From NCBI GenBank assembly GCA_000827325.1, contig KN832871.1, positions 2,790,001 through 2,854,000 on the forward strand: DNA of 64,000 nucleotides. Reading direction: 5' to 3'. The stretch's first letter is position 1. Every line of letters begins with the position of its first letter. Below are positions 23,293-34,615 of this stretch, in pieces. This DNA is from Oidiodendron maius Zn. Taxonomy: Eukaryota; Ascomycota; Leotiomycetes; Myxotrichaceae. The position numbers were made by a program, and so were the translations under genes. The notes below the pieces were generated by a model that was not told where the DNA came from, ran no database searches, and saw nothing but the letters and a program-made list of their open reading frames with translations.

Positions 23293-26014
23293 ATGGCTAC
23301 TGCCTCGATGTCTGCAGATCAATCTAGACTGTCCTTTGCAAAGGTAACTAGCCCAATTTCCCTGACTTGGGCGCCGTGTGCTCCCCAAGCCCCTTTCTCT
23401 TCTGTGCTTCATAAGTTCATACGCTGATATCGACATGTATGTACAGGTTGCTGCATCTGCTGGGACAGATAGCATTGCTAATACTACGATTTCAAAGGCT
23501 GCGGCATCTGCTCGAGACTCACGGAAGGAGAACAAAACTGTCCAGGCTGGCGAGAAACATCCGGAAAAAAGCTCTAACCAGCTAATTTCCACTCCAAGTA
23601 ATGGCTCCACTACTGTTAAGGACGCGCCAGGGTCTTCTGGAAACCGTGCTTCAAAATCCGATACCCAGACACAATCGGTAAACTCAATAAGCGTTGGTGA
23701 CGCTGACCTTGTCCATGCAGTCAAATCCATGAGCGTGAACGATCCAACGCCTAGCCTTGTTGTCAATGGATCGGGGATTGTGGAGAGTGGCAGCAAGTCA
23801 GATTTAGCCGAGAGCTTCTCAGAAGACCCGTTTCAGCGAGCAGACTCTGGGTCAGAACTTGATACCAAACCGCCCAGTTTGGACGGCAAGAGTATCACAT
23901 CAGGAACAACATTTGCCCTAGATGAGAAGGAGTCATTACGCCCAGATGATAGCGCGAGTGTCAAAGCCGCTGAGGACGACGATGCATTCTCCGGACGGGG
24001 ATCCATTGTTGCAGGCTCTAGAATTGGCTCCGAAGCAGCAGCTCGTGGATACCGATCCCAATACTACGAAGCTTCTGACAGGCGTGGCACGCAACCTACT
24101 ATGCAAGAGCGCCAGAGTCAAGGTGTCAATACACCCCCTAGTGGATCTTCTGAGCAGCAGGCGACGGACGACTCGAAGCCGAAGCCACTGGTGGGTGGCA
24201 GTGGAGTGCCCGATTCTTTCAATCTCTTCTATCGCCAAACGCCTGACGAGAAGCTCTTGGAGGCTCTGGAGTCTCCTAAAGACCGAATTTTTTTGCTTCG
24301 GCTTGAGCAAGAGGTGATTGAATTTGTAAAGGACTCGAAGTGAGTGCCCGTGCTTGCAGTATTCTACCTCTTCCGATCTACGTTTTATATGCCTTCTGAA
24401 GCAATCTACCTGGTTATCATCGCTAACTTTAGCACAGAGAGCCATTTACGGATCTACCACCATGCAATTCGTTCTGTAGGATGCTAACCCATAAACTTGC
24501 CGACTATTACCACATGACCCATCAAGTCGACGCGGTTGCAGGAGCCGTCCGTATCTTCCGCACTCCGTTCTGTCGACTTCCCCCGCCGCTTACTAGTATT
24601 TCAAATCCCCCCACATCTGGAAACACCCCACCACCAGCAATGCCAACGATGAAGATTATGCGAAGGGGTGGGGATGGTGACACGGGCCCAAACACCTCGA
24701 AGGCTACATCTGAGACTGGGAGCGACACAAAAGACAAGCCACTTTCTGCTAAAGAGAAGTACGGTTCTAGTTGGTATGTTATAGGCCATTTTACTGACTC
24801 TTTCCCCAGATTATCTAGAGAAGAAAGAGAAGCAGCGTACAATAAAGCAAGAGAACGTATATTTGGCAAAGACGAGAAGAGTGGCGATGCCACGCCTGGT
24901 ATTTCTCCCTTCTTTAGCTCGCCCTCAAAATGTCCTAATATGTCTCACAGATACAGAAGATGGAAACGAGATGTCGCGTTCGAGCTCCGTCTCAACAAAA
25001 GAGAGAGCCGGGCAAGGTAAAAAGGCCAAGCCTTTGAAACAACGTCGAGAAGAGTCCGATAACTTCGACGTGCGATCTCAGTACACACCTTTCTTCCCTC
25101 AACAGGCTCCCACGGGACCAACCTGGGCTCCAGCTCCGCAGTATGCGCCTATTGTTCCTCAGCAATTTAATGGCGTTGTCCAGAACGGCTATCAGACTAT
25201 ACCCCAGCAGTTTGGGCCCCAGAGCCAGTCATTCAACACAACCCTAATGAATAACGGCAATATTCAGCCGTACACCCATATCCCGCCTGTAAGTAGAGTG
25301 GCCTAATAGCTTTGAGAAAGCTACTAATAAGTTCAGCAATATCCCCAACCCAATCAACCTCGGTTCCAACCTCCTATGGCGCCTTATGGCTCTCAAATGC
25401 AGTCTCCACCACTTGGCTCTCAACCTTGGCAACAACCAAGCATGTATCAGAATCCATATCAACAACCTCGAGGGCCCATTGTGCCAGGACCGCAAAATAC
25501 CATTCCTTATGCATTCGGGCAACTACCCAGCACAGCGAACCCAGCTGATCCGAAAAGTCAGCATCCCATCCCTGGAAGTTTCAACCGCCATGCTTTCAAC
25601 CCCAAAACCCAATCTTTCGTGCCTGGTGGGGCTAGCATGCCGGTTCCTCCAGCGATGTCCCATCATGGATCTCCACACCTAACTTACAATGCCTACACGC
25701 CACCTCAGCAGCAAGCTACTAACGGGATGGGCTACAACATGGTACGGCAGGGTTCAAATAACTCTTTGCCATCGTATCATGCGTCCCCTCTTATGGCTCA
25801 TCGGCCACCGATGCACCAGGGTATACCACATGGGATGCAAAACATGCCTCATGGGATGCCACAAAACATGAGTCAAAGCCTGCCTCAAGGTCCACATGGC
25901 AACCATAGTATGCAGGGCATGCAAAATATGCCACAAAATGGACAACTTGGCAATCACCTCCCAAACTACGGTAACCCTGCTACATTACCCCCAAAACCAC
26001 CACCAGGAGTTTAA
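23293..26014 (+). CDS. R3H-SUZ domain RNA-binding protein
   Basis: Six exons: 23293-23343, 23447-24339, 24438-24758, 24810-24898, 24951-25288, 25337-26014; 789 aa. Residues 20-290 are Ser-rich and disordered. An R3H domain (about 299-375) contains RLEQEVIEFVKDSKEPFTDLP, then FCRMLTHKLADYYHM; the Arg/His pair of the R3H name is replaced here by RMLTH. A SUZ domain follows (KIMRRG ... SREEREAAYNKARERIFG, about 388-450). The C-terminal 300 residues are Pro/Gln/Asn/Met/His-rich low complexity (HGMQNMPHGMPQNM). R3H-SUZ proteins bind single-stranded RNA and act in mRNA control; a specific target cannot be given. All five introns restore reading frame through family-conserved sequence. Confidence 0.88.
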
Positions 26015-26315
26015 ATTCAAGGCATATGATCATCAAAGAGTGGCGTATGGCAAGCATTGGAGGAGTTAGTAGGGGACTTACGGAACTATAATGAACTTTT
26101 TTACCAGGTTTGACAAGCTGAACCGATAGATCATAAATGCAAAGTACAACGACACAAAATCCAGTCACGTATCTGGCACCCTTTTTGAAGCATATAGTAT
26201 TCTATGCCGTTGGCTCTATAGCCTCCATAACGCCGTAGTTTTTCCATCCTTTACAATGCAACTAAACGCACAGCTAAGGCCTATGGAATATGTCTTCCTG
26301 ATCCTCTCATCCACT

Positions 26316-27460
26316 CTAATCTGCCGGCTCTCTTGGCTCCCGTGGTTCCCGTGGCTCCCGCTGTCCACCTGTACGGCCACCGCCTCGCCCACCACGCTTG
26401 GCACCTCGTTGGCCGCGATCTCCCTTCTCTGCCCCTTCACCCCCTGCTCCAGCCAGTGCGTCCGACCCACCTAGGGTAAGAGTTGACGTGGCTAGTCTTT
26501 GCGAAAGATCGATCTGGGTGCGGATAGTATTGGCAAGGTATGAAACGACGAGCACATCTTGGATATGGTTGTTGAAGTCACGCTCAATATCATGAGGATC
26601 AACCTTCGGAGCTAAGGATAGAGCGTTCATAAGATACTGTCCCAAGACATTTGACGGCTCTCTCTCCTCATCTAGAACAGAACTGACATACTCCGAGACT
26701 CGTTCCAGAAGGTCGAGCGTCTGGTCAACGGCCCGCTCTAGGCCCTCGATATCTGAGACCACTGGTGCCGCGCGACTCTCGCTGTCCTTCGCTCCGGAGA
26801 TGAGCTCGAGGCCGCTCTTTTCAGACTCGCCGTAGCGGATCTCGTAGGGTACAGGGATGAAAAGACAACTCTCCGCGGCACGCTCGGCGTTGACTCCGAC
26901 AGGAGCGCTGATATACGCTTTCGCCTCGATTTCCTTTCCAGCCTCAGTAGAGACGGTCAAATGGACGGACGGATAGGGGAATGTTCCTGTCTCTGGGCTG
27001 GCGAAGAAATTCTGAATGAGGGCGCTGAAGCTGTTCAGGGTGAGATCCGTCGTGTACCATCCTAGTAACACCTCTCGTGGATTGGCCTTTAATTGCAATG
27101 CGAGCATATTCTTCTGGTATTCGACATCGACTTCAACCTGATCTTCGTTCTCGGTGTGTGGGATGGCAAAGCAATTTCGAACTTCCACCTCGATTCCATC
27201 TTCAGAACGGACTCCTAGAAGAGCCCCAATAACTCTAGTTGATTGCGTATCACGGATATCTCGTCGAATTGCATGATCTAGGATTGAAAATATGGCCTGG
27301 GAACGAGTTAGTTAAAGGTGTATAATTTTATAATTATCCTTATGTGACGCACTGGTGGTTGAATTATAACATTTAGCGGCGAGGTTGTAGGCTGCACACC
27401 AATGACTGACGGCGCTAGGGGCCGGGCAAGGTGAAGGAAGGACTCAGTTTTGACTGCCAT
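26316..27460 (-). CDS. eif3f: Translation initiation factor eIF3 subunit F
   Basis: Exons (minus) 27353-27460 and 26316-27296; 362 aa. The N-terminal MPN domain starts [20 protein letters not shown] across the intron, then [26 protein letters not shown], and VLLGWYTT. The MPN lacks the JAMM zinc ligands, as expected for eIF3f, so it is structural. The C-terminal helical part contains [20 protein letters not shown] and [19 protein letters not shown], both highly typical. The tail is an RGG/REP-repeat ([19 protein letters not shown]) that may bind RNA. Start at 27460 (MAVKTES...) has A at -3 and matches the family; an upstream in-frame ATG at 27529 would add 23 residues. The 301 bp 3' of it (26015-26315) hold no gene. 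Confidence 0.93.
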
Positions 27461-27733
27461 ATTGGGGTACTTAGACAGTGGGAGCCGGGTGGTAGAGGAG
27501 AGGGAGTTGGAGGTCGTCGAGAAACCCACCCCTCCTTGTGTTAGTCTGGCGAGATGTTTTGTGTGGGCGCGAGGCGATTTTGATCGCGCTAAGATAAGAG
27601 GGCCAAATTATGGCTGACTAATACACCGCGAAATTCTCCCGATAACGATATAATTTTCTCTTACCTTCAGGGCGGGAAAGGAGTTTTCCACGTGATGTTA
27701 AATTAATATTGCCATACGGAAACTCCTTTGAAC
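27461..27733. promoter_or_regulatory. Shared divergent promoter, eIF3f / UTP25
   Basis: 273 bp between the start codons of two translation/ribosome-biogenesis genes, making coordinated transcription plausible (inference). Confidence 0.55.
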
Positions 27734-29987
27734 ATGGGATTTCGTGGATCGAGAGGTGGTTCCAGAGGTGTTCCACGAGGACGAGGCGCAAGGGGTCGCC
27801 GTGGCGGACTGATGCAGGGTAGAGGCAAGCCAATATTTGACAGCGCGAGGATGGCCCAGACAGAGGCGTAAGTACGTCCATTTGCAAAAAGTGATGGAGA
27901 AGTACTAAAATTCAAACAGCAAGGAGCTACCTGAGCCAGAATCTGAAAGTTCGGAAGAAGAGGAGATTCCTAGGGAAGACGAGTCCAGTGATGAAGAAAC
28001 AGAAGATATCCCCGCAATTAGGCCTTATGCAGCTCTGGTGCAAAGTCTTGCTATTGAATCAGGCCCTCATACAAAGAGGAGAAAACTTGACCATAGCCAA
28101 CAAGGTGGAGATATCGACCCCAAAAGAGATGTACCGGACGATGCGGAGTTGGGGAGAGTAGATGCAGAAAACGCTGATGACGTTGAAGAAGATGAAGAGG
28201 GCCCAGGAACCGCTACGGATGGCCTCCTGCAGGATGACGAAGATCTCGAAGATGCATCCGATCCTTTCGAGTCCCATTTCGCGGCCCCAGAAGCCGATAT
28301 ATTGTCCCAGAGGCTGAAGTCCTTGCGGAATAATCAGTGGAGCACGAAGAAAATGGTGCTTCCCATTGATGGAAAAGTTGTGCTCAGTATTCCTGAGCCT
28401 GTTGACTCGACAGCTTCGGTTACTTCATCTCTCATATCTGGCCCAGAGAATCTGAAATTAAAACATAAGCTGTCCGGGGCCTTTATCAAGCAGCAAACTT
28501 CTTTCGATAAATTGGAGAGAAGCATTGCGCCTTTTATCTTCAACTATCAGGATGTTTTGTTTTGCAGCCGCCATCCAGGAAATGCGGAAAGTTTGCGGCG
28601 ATTGACCTGCTTGCATATGGTCAATCATATTTTCAAGTTAGTCAATCACGTTGCTGTATTAAACAGTCCGGCTAATAAAATAGATAGAACTCGAGATCGC
28701 GTCATTAAAAATAATGCCCGGCTTGCGAAAGAGGTCGATAATACAGAATTGGAATTGCGAGACCAAGGATTCACGCGTCCTAAAGTGCTGATGATTCTAC
28801 CGACTCGGGAATCTTGCGTTCGGATGATCAAAGTTATCACTTCGCTTTGTGAGCCGGAGCAGCAGGAAAACGTAAAACGATTCGAAGACACATATGTGGA
28901 AAAGACTGTGAACTTATCAGAAGATAAGCCAGAAGACTTCAGAGAGCTATTCGCGGGAAACGATGACGATATGTTCCGACTGGGTTTAAAATTTACCAGA
29001 AAAACCATCAAGTACTTTTCCCAATTCTACAACTCGGATATCATATTTGCAAGCCCGTTAGGACTTCGCATGGCACTCGAAGGAAAGGAGGACAAGAAAG
29101 GAGACTACGATTTCCTGAGTTCGATTGAGATGGTAGTTGTTGATCAGGCTGACGCTCTGGTAATGCAGAGGTGGGAGCATGTGGAGTTCATCTTTGAACA
29201 TCTGAACCTACAGCCAAGGGAGGCTCATGGCTGTGACTTCAGCAGAGTGCGAAACTGGTACTTGGATAATAATGCTAAGTACTTTCGCCAGATAATTACC
29301 TTGACCGCTTTCAACACTACGGAAATTAACACCCTATTTCTCAAAGAATCTAAGAATTGGACAGGCAAGGTCAAAATCAGTCCTAATTACTCGGGGGCAA
29401 TTCAGGGGCTGGGATTAAAAGTGAAGCAAACTTTTTCCCGGCTTGGAGCACCATCCTTCGATGCAGACCCCGACTCGAGGTTCGAATATTTTACTTCAGC
29501 CATTATTCCAACGCTCACCCGCCGCATAAAAGATACGTCTGGTGTTGTCATCTTCATTCCGTCGTATTTTGACTTCCCGAGAATAAGGAACTACTTTGCC
29601 ACATCACCCAACACGAGCGGCTTGTCTTTCGCTAGCATTTCTGAGTACACGCCAGTGCGGGATGTGGCAAGGGCGCGGTCACATTTCCTCAGTGGGAGGC
29701 ACAGTATCCTCTTGTACACCGAGCGTGCCCACCACTTCAGAAGATATAGACTTCAAGGTGTTAAGAAGATCATAATGTATGGGTTACCCGACAACCCAAT
29801 TTTCTACAAGGAGATGGTCGAAGGTTACCTTGGTAGAAGTGTGCAGGAAGGAAAACTTGAACCTGGCCAGGGAAGCGTGAGAATTATCTTCTCCAAATGG
29901 GATCTGCTAAAGCTGGAGAGAGTTGCTGGCTCGGAGAGAGTTGGGAAGATGATTCGGGACAAAGGAGATACGTTCGATTTCTTGTAG
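27734..29987 (+). CDS. UTP25: U3 snoRNP-associated protein UTP25
   Basis: Exons 27734-27867 and 27920-29987; 733 aa, close to the yeast protein. It is needed for early 18S rRNA processing in the nucleolus. The N-terminus is an RG-rich stretch (MGFRGSRGGSRGVPRGRG), then an acidic region. The conserved C-terminal region starts near residue 180 and shows the degenerate DEAD-helicase-like pattern of the family: HPGNAESLRRLTCLHMVNHI, KVLMILPTRESCVRMI, ADALVMQRWEHV (Walker B equivalent degenerate), FIPSYFDFPRIRNY, and KIIMYGLPDNP. The catalytic Walker A lysine is not evident, as known for this family. Separated by 99 bp from the convergent bL17m gene. Confidence 0.93.
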
Positions 29988-30086
29988 AGAGTCCAATACC
30001 CAGATATCCAGAGTATTTCTATTTGTACAATGCTGATATACACTTGCCACCTTCTCCATGAATCAAACTAGCCCCTTTATATAATC

Positions 30087-30748
30087 TTACACTCTACCTC
30101 CCCACCTCCTCTCCTGACTGGCAGCGTTTTCCCTGTCCCCAATCTTCAAAGTCTTTATCTTCCGAACCATTTGTTCTAGGGCTTCTTCTCCATCCGGTCT
30201 GAACTGTGTGACCTTCTCAACATTCCGTAGCGTCATATCATCGATCTCTTTTCCCTCTTCCCTGATCCTAGCAACTGTCCTCGCAGTCATCGCAAACCGC
30301 ATATCTTTGGGCCCATCTACCAATTCTAAAATCGCAGACGGCGCCTGGTCTTCTTTAAGAGGCTCTATACGCAGTACGCGTGTGTATCCGCCTGGTCGGT
30401 TGGCATATCGTTCTCGTAGAGGTCCGAAGAGTTTGGGAAGTAGTGAATGTGGTGTCTGGGATAGAGTTAGAAATAACTAGTATATGCCTTCGCCGACTTT
30501 ATCTGGGGGCGGCTTGTAAAAAGGTGCCATACGTAGAATATACTTAAAGCCCTTCTTCGACTGGCCTCAGTATTTTTCTTGCCTAAAGTTATCAGCTTTT
30601 CAGCGAGCCGTTGCGCCTCCTTTGCCTTCGGCCAGGTAGTAGAGATAGATTCATGTTCGAAAAGAGATGTAACAAGGTTTCGAAGCAGGGCTTGTCTATG
30701 TGCTGAGGAGCGCCCAAGATGGCGATATTTCATCCGTCCTCCAGCCAT
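30087..30748 (-). CDS. MRPL8: Mitochondrial large-subunit ribosomal protein bL17m
   Basis: Exons (minus) 30533-30748 and 30087-30455; 194 aa. The first exon is a textbook bL17 domain: MKYRHLGRSSAHRQALLRNLVTSL, then HESISTTWPKAKEAQRLAEKLITL. The intron (77 nt) joins SIFY to TPHSLLPKLFGPLRERY, restoring the family sequence, and GGYTRVLRIEP follows. The C-terminal 75 residues are the mitochondrial extension common to fungal members. It sits in the exit-tunnel side of the mitoribosome large subunit. Divergent from MIC12, another mitochondrial protein. Confidence 0.93.
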
Positions 30749-31123
30749 GATTGAGAAAGCTGGAAAGGAACAAGGAGGATTGTATGGCCCGGCTTGGTGG
30801 TTGCCACTTTATGATGAAGTTAAAATAAATTTTCAAAGGACAATCGACTGCTCGATGCAGTTCTGACGTTATAATTGATGCTGTAGAGCAGAATGCATTA
30901 GGTTGGGGAGAGGTAGTCGTTGTTTTCCAGTCGATCACGATTTTCGGCTTCAAAAAGTTTAGGCGAGCTTGGAGCTGATAACCACCCACGACCTCGAACG
31001 ACAACGACACTCTCTTGCCACTTTGGAATCCCACCACCTCAATTACGTTTTATCTACCACTCCCCTACCGTAAACATCGCTTAGAAGAGATTTGGCGCTT
31101 TTCGCGCAAGCATAGCCAGCAAA
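30749..31123. promoter_or_regulatory. Shared divergent promoter, bL17m / MIC12
   Basis: 375 bp between two nuclear genes for mitochondrial proteins. No TATA-like element stands out. Confidence 0.5.
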
Positions 31124-32127
31124 ATGGGCTTTGCTTCAGGATTGGTGAGTCCCGCAAACAGTGCTTGCCTTTCCCTTGGCTAATGCAGTGACAGGCTGGT
31201 GGAGTCACGGTAACACTTGGTGTGGCCTATCTCACAATCCGCGCAAATGACCGCAATCGACAGGCACAATCCCAAGCCCTTCGTTCTCAGTCACGCGTTC
31301 TCCAATCCATCTACGAACCCCAGCACGTCTCCCCACCCCGAACCCGCGCCGAGCTGGCCCGCGAGGAGCGCGGCACATTTATCGAGACGGCGAAGGATCG
31401 ATGGAACGAAGAAATAGAGAATGCTGTTCGGTGGGTGCAAACAAAAGACTGGAATGAAGTCAGGGAAGGAATTGAGAGTTCAGTCTCAAGTTTATTTGAT
31501 AGTGGATTACAAAAGTCTAGAGAGGGTATTGAAGACGTAGGGAAGCAGGCACAGCCCTCAATCCAAGATGCTGCCGAGAAAAGCAGAGCAGCAGCAAAGA
31601 ATTCGATTGACGCTGCGGGAGGATTCATTGACCGGGCCTCTGCAGCCGCAAAATCTGGAGCCGAAAAGGCTGGCGTCGAGGCAAAAGAGAGTGCAAGTAG
31701 GATAGTTGCATCTTCAAGGGAGCAATTACAGGCGGCTGAATCAAGGACTGCCGACTACCGAGACAACATAAGGGCCAGAGCTGAAAGGGCTGCAGCAGAC
31801 ACGAGGTCAAGTGCGCGTGATGCGGCTGATGCAATACGGAATAGTGGTGGTACTGTTGATGCTGCCCGCAGTGTCGTCCGAGGCGTCATCAGTAAGGGCA
31901 TCGAGAAGGGCAAAGAAGCTCTTGGGGTAGCACAAGACTCAGTTGGCCTCGATGAAAGAAAGCTAGATCCAAAAACGCAAGGATTTTCTCTGAATAACAC
32001 CTCAGCAGTGGAAAAAGCACTCCAGGAGAGGTTTGAAAAGCAGCCGGAGAAGACTGTTGAAGAAGCTTTGGCAGAACGGTACACACCAATAAATGCCAAG
32101 GATAAGACGGTGCTAAGAGGGGTATGA
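31124..32127 (+). CDS. MIC12: MICOS subunit MIC12 (AIM5) with long helical extension
   Basis: Exons 31124-31144 (seven codons, MGFASGL) and 31195-32127; 317 aa. The N-terminal transmembrane segment (GGVTVTLGVAYLTI) with a following RANDRNRQAQ, and the segment ETAKDRWNEEIENAVRWVQTKDW, are the hallmarks of the MIC12 family, which links the MIC10 and MIC60 arms of the crista-junction complex in the inner membrane. After residue 130 comes about 150 residues of Ala/Glu/Arg/Ser-rich amphipathic helix (KSGAEKAGVEAKESASR, RAERAAADTRSSARDAAD) reminiscent of LEA/apolipoprotein 11-mers, making the protein longer than I expect for the family. The end (EKALQERFEKQPEKTVEEALAERY) is another charged helix. 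Confidence 0.85.
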
Positions 32128-32735
32128 TAAGCAACCTGTATGTAATTTTATAGATTCCGCTCCAACACTGTATATCTCTCCGCAGTCGGGTCGAATAAAT
32201 TTCTAACTTTTCTCCTGTTCAATTAATATCATGCTTAGACGTGGCAAATCTATTCTGTTCGATCAGAATTGGCTTCTTGTCCGCCCACAACTTCATTCAG
32301 AGTCCTTCAATGGTATCTGAATAAGGACCCTCATCTTCTAATGGAAGAACAATAGGGAGGGGGGCAAAAATAGCTTGAATTTCAATGTTGGAAGAGGTGC
32401 CACCATTTTTGCCAGCTTGAACCCTATCTTATGGTTTCTACTAGACAAAGCGCAAGGGGCATATCCTTTCCTTATAACTTCCATACGCACACTTCCATCC
32501 GCAATTATTCCTTGCCACCTAAGACTGGAAGGACAATAGATGGTGTTCCTATGACTTACAATGCTGTCACAGGTGATAAGTCTACGGTGCTTCTGCAGAC
32601 TTCAGTTATTCACTGCAGCTGCCAGGTCCCTGGGGTTTCCTGCCCATTTTCGCACTGGTATATAACCCCCTCGGCTGCGCTTTTCAAGACCCTACTTCAC
32701 ACATATTTCCGGTACATAAGCAGCCATTTGCGAAG
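32128..32735. other. Intergenic, promoter of the repeat-bearing orphan gene
   Basis: 608 bp, containing the MIC12 3' UTR and the TATA element at 32659. An open frame from 32431 to 32739 has no motif and ends at the start of the next gene. Confidence 0.55.
32659..32665 (+). promoter_or_regulatory. TATA box of the gene at 32736
   Basis: TATATAA lies 71-77 nt upstream of the ATG at 32736, a normal core-promoter distance for fungi. Confidence 0.5.
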
Positions 32736-33959
32736 ATGAGCCACGATCCGATTCACGACTGGCTCGATATGGCCTTCAGAAAACTTGGAGGCGAGAAAAA
32801 TGCATACCAGAAATACAAAAGACGTCAAGACTACGAAAGGAGACAAAGAGAAGAAGAAAGGGAACGAAGACGACAAAGCTCTGTGCCGGACATATCCTTC
32901 GACCCGTTGGCAACCATGGCGGGTGGCTTCGCACAAGATCCAACCTTGTATGGACCTTCTGATAGTTACATAGGCCCCTTCTCGTCAGGTCATATAAATT
33001 CCTATGGCGCATCAGGAAGTCCGTCTAGTGGCAATTTCATATCGGAAGGCAGAGCTTCCTTTGAACCGTCCAGTGGGCAATCCAGGAGCAGATCCACGTC
33101 AAGTGGCATAAACTTCTACCAGCCAGGTGGTTTATCTGGTGGCTCCTTGACGTCAGAAGGTCCAAGTCCCTATATGTCATCTGGTGAGCTATTTGGCGGA
33201 GAGTTTGCTACAGAAGGCTTGAATTCCCATGTGGGATCTCACAATCTACCGGGTGGTCGATTTACATCAAGACACCGAAATTCTATGGGACGGTCCTCTG
33301 GTGAGTCTGGTATTTCTAGTGCATTTGGAACATTATCCAGGCTATCAGGCATATTGACATATCGCTTAGGACGATCTTTTAGCCGTCCTGTTAGTCCGCC
33401 CATGTCAGGAAGATTCACTTCCTCTAGACCACCCTATAGCTCGTACATGTCAGGAGCTTGGAATCCTGATGAATCTGCCGGTTCACAGCCATCAGAGAGT
33501 TACGAAAGTCATGAAAGGTATTATCCCTACGGGTCTGACACTGGCTCGTTGGCATCAGAGAGAAGTCGATCTTCTGTATCTCCCGCACAATCCTATTCCG
33601 TTAGCGAAGCTTCGTCTGGGAGACAATCGCCTATATACCCACATTTTCAAAGACTGATCGAAGGCCCACAATCATCGACCTCCAGTCCAACCCGACGGTC
33701 AAGTGCCTCTCCTCCCCAAAACTCACAAGTATCCAAGGTTGCTTCACTCAACCAAGACTTAATCCCCTACGGCCAGCGAGGTGATGGCTCTAACTCAACT
33801 ATCAGAAACAGACGGGATACGTTCAATGCTGCACAAAGGACGCCAACTGCTCAATCCCCACTGGGAGATATGACTAGAAGTTATTTGGAAGGAATGGTCC
33901 CTAATTCGGAGGCGGACTCATTTCGGCGTCGTCACAGACATGGAGGAAGACGAAGTTAA
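32736..33959 (+). CDS. Ser/Gly-rich protein with degenerate internal repeats, unrecognised
   Basis: Intronless, 407 aa, ATG in good context downstream of a TATA box. Residues 1-47 form a charged helix (QKYKRRQDYERRQREEERERRR). Residues 60-190 contain about four degenerate copies of a 20-25 residue unit with the theme GG-x-[FL]-x-[ST]-E-G followed by a Ser-rich spacer: SGNFISEG, GGSLTSEG, GGEFATEG, GGRFTS. The rest is Ser/Pro/Arg-rich with many SP and RS dipeptides and ends in RRRHRHGGRRS. No signal peptide or transmembrane helix is seen. Codon structure and a 407-codon open frame support a real gene. I recognise no family and can assign no function. Confidence 0.7.
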   Translation: MSHDPIHDWLDMAFRKLGGEKNAYQKYKRRQDYERRQREEERERRRQSSVPDISFDPLATMAGGFAQDPTLYGPSDSYIGPFSSGHINSYGASGSPSSGNFISEGRASFEPSSGQSRSRSTSSGINFYQPGGLSGGSLTSEGPSPYMSSGELFGGEFATEGLNSHVGSHNLPGGRFTSRHRNSMGRSSGESGISSAFGTLSRLSGILTYRLGRSFSRPVSPPMSGRFTSSRPPYSSYMSGAWNPDESAGSQPSESYESHERYYPYGSDTGSLASERSRSSVSPAQSYSVSEASSGRQSPIYPHFQRLIEGPQSSTSSPTRRSSASPPQNSQVSKVASLNQDLIPYGQRGDGSNSTIRNRRDTFNAAQRTPTAQSPLGDMTRSYLEGMVPNSEADSFRRRHRHGGRRS

Positions 33960-34615
33960 GAGATTTATAAGGTGTGATATGGCAGGTTTTTGGCCAGAGT
34001 TTTGGCCGGTGAGGACATCATCGAATACTGTTTGTAGATGATATCATGATGTATTGTATATTAAGCATTTTTTCAAGGCTTTAAATGTTAATAACGAGAG
34101 TTTCTAAATAATTCTAGCAAGATTTTCAAGTCTGTGCCTTGCCAATATTATGTGATTCTTCGGATCGATACTACAACGTCAAAGAATCATCTGTCTTTTC
34201 CAAGAAATAGCTCTAATAACTCATATAATATTCATATCAAGCCATTTCTCAACTGCTCCCCGCTTCCCCAAATGATATCACACCATCCCGCCTCACAGCA
34301 GACGATGTCTCCACCACAGAAATGTGACCACTAAGACCTACCCACGCTCGAACATTTACAAACAGTCTTTCTTATTCTTCGCCAGTACTTACTAGTAAAT
34401 GTTGCCTCTTCGAAGTTTCAAAGAAACTTACCACGTTACTTGACAGTGCCTCCAGACCCTACAGCTCAATATCATCCCGCGAAACTCACAACTACAAAAT
34501 ACCTGCCTATCAAGGAGAGCAACTTCATAACAACCTTTATAGCCAAAGCAGATTTGCCTCCAGCAATAAGATCACACACTGCATCAACAGATCGAAGAGT
34601 CCAGATCCGTCCACG
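33960..34615. other. Intergenic, nothing recognised
   Basis: 656 bp between two tandem orphan genes. AT-rich in the first half, pyrimidine-rich closer to 34616, consistent with 3' UTR then promoter/leader. Confidence 0.55.

Noticed and set aside
27461-27529. Start of eIF3f at 27529
   Set aside because: It would add a Ser/Thr-rich 23-residue lead not expected in the family; ATG 27460 has a better context and the conserved start.
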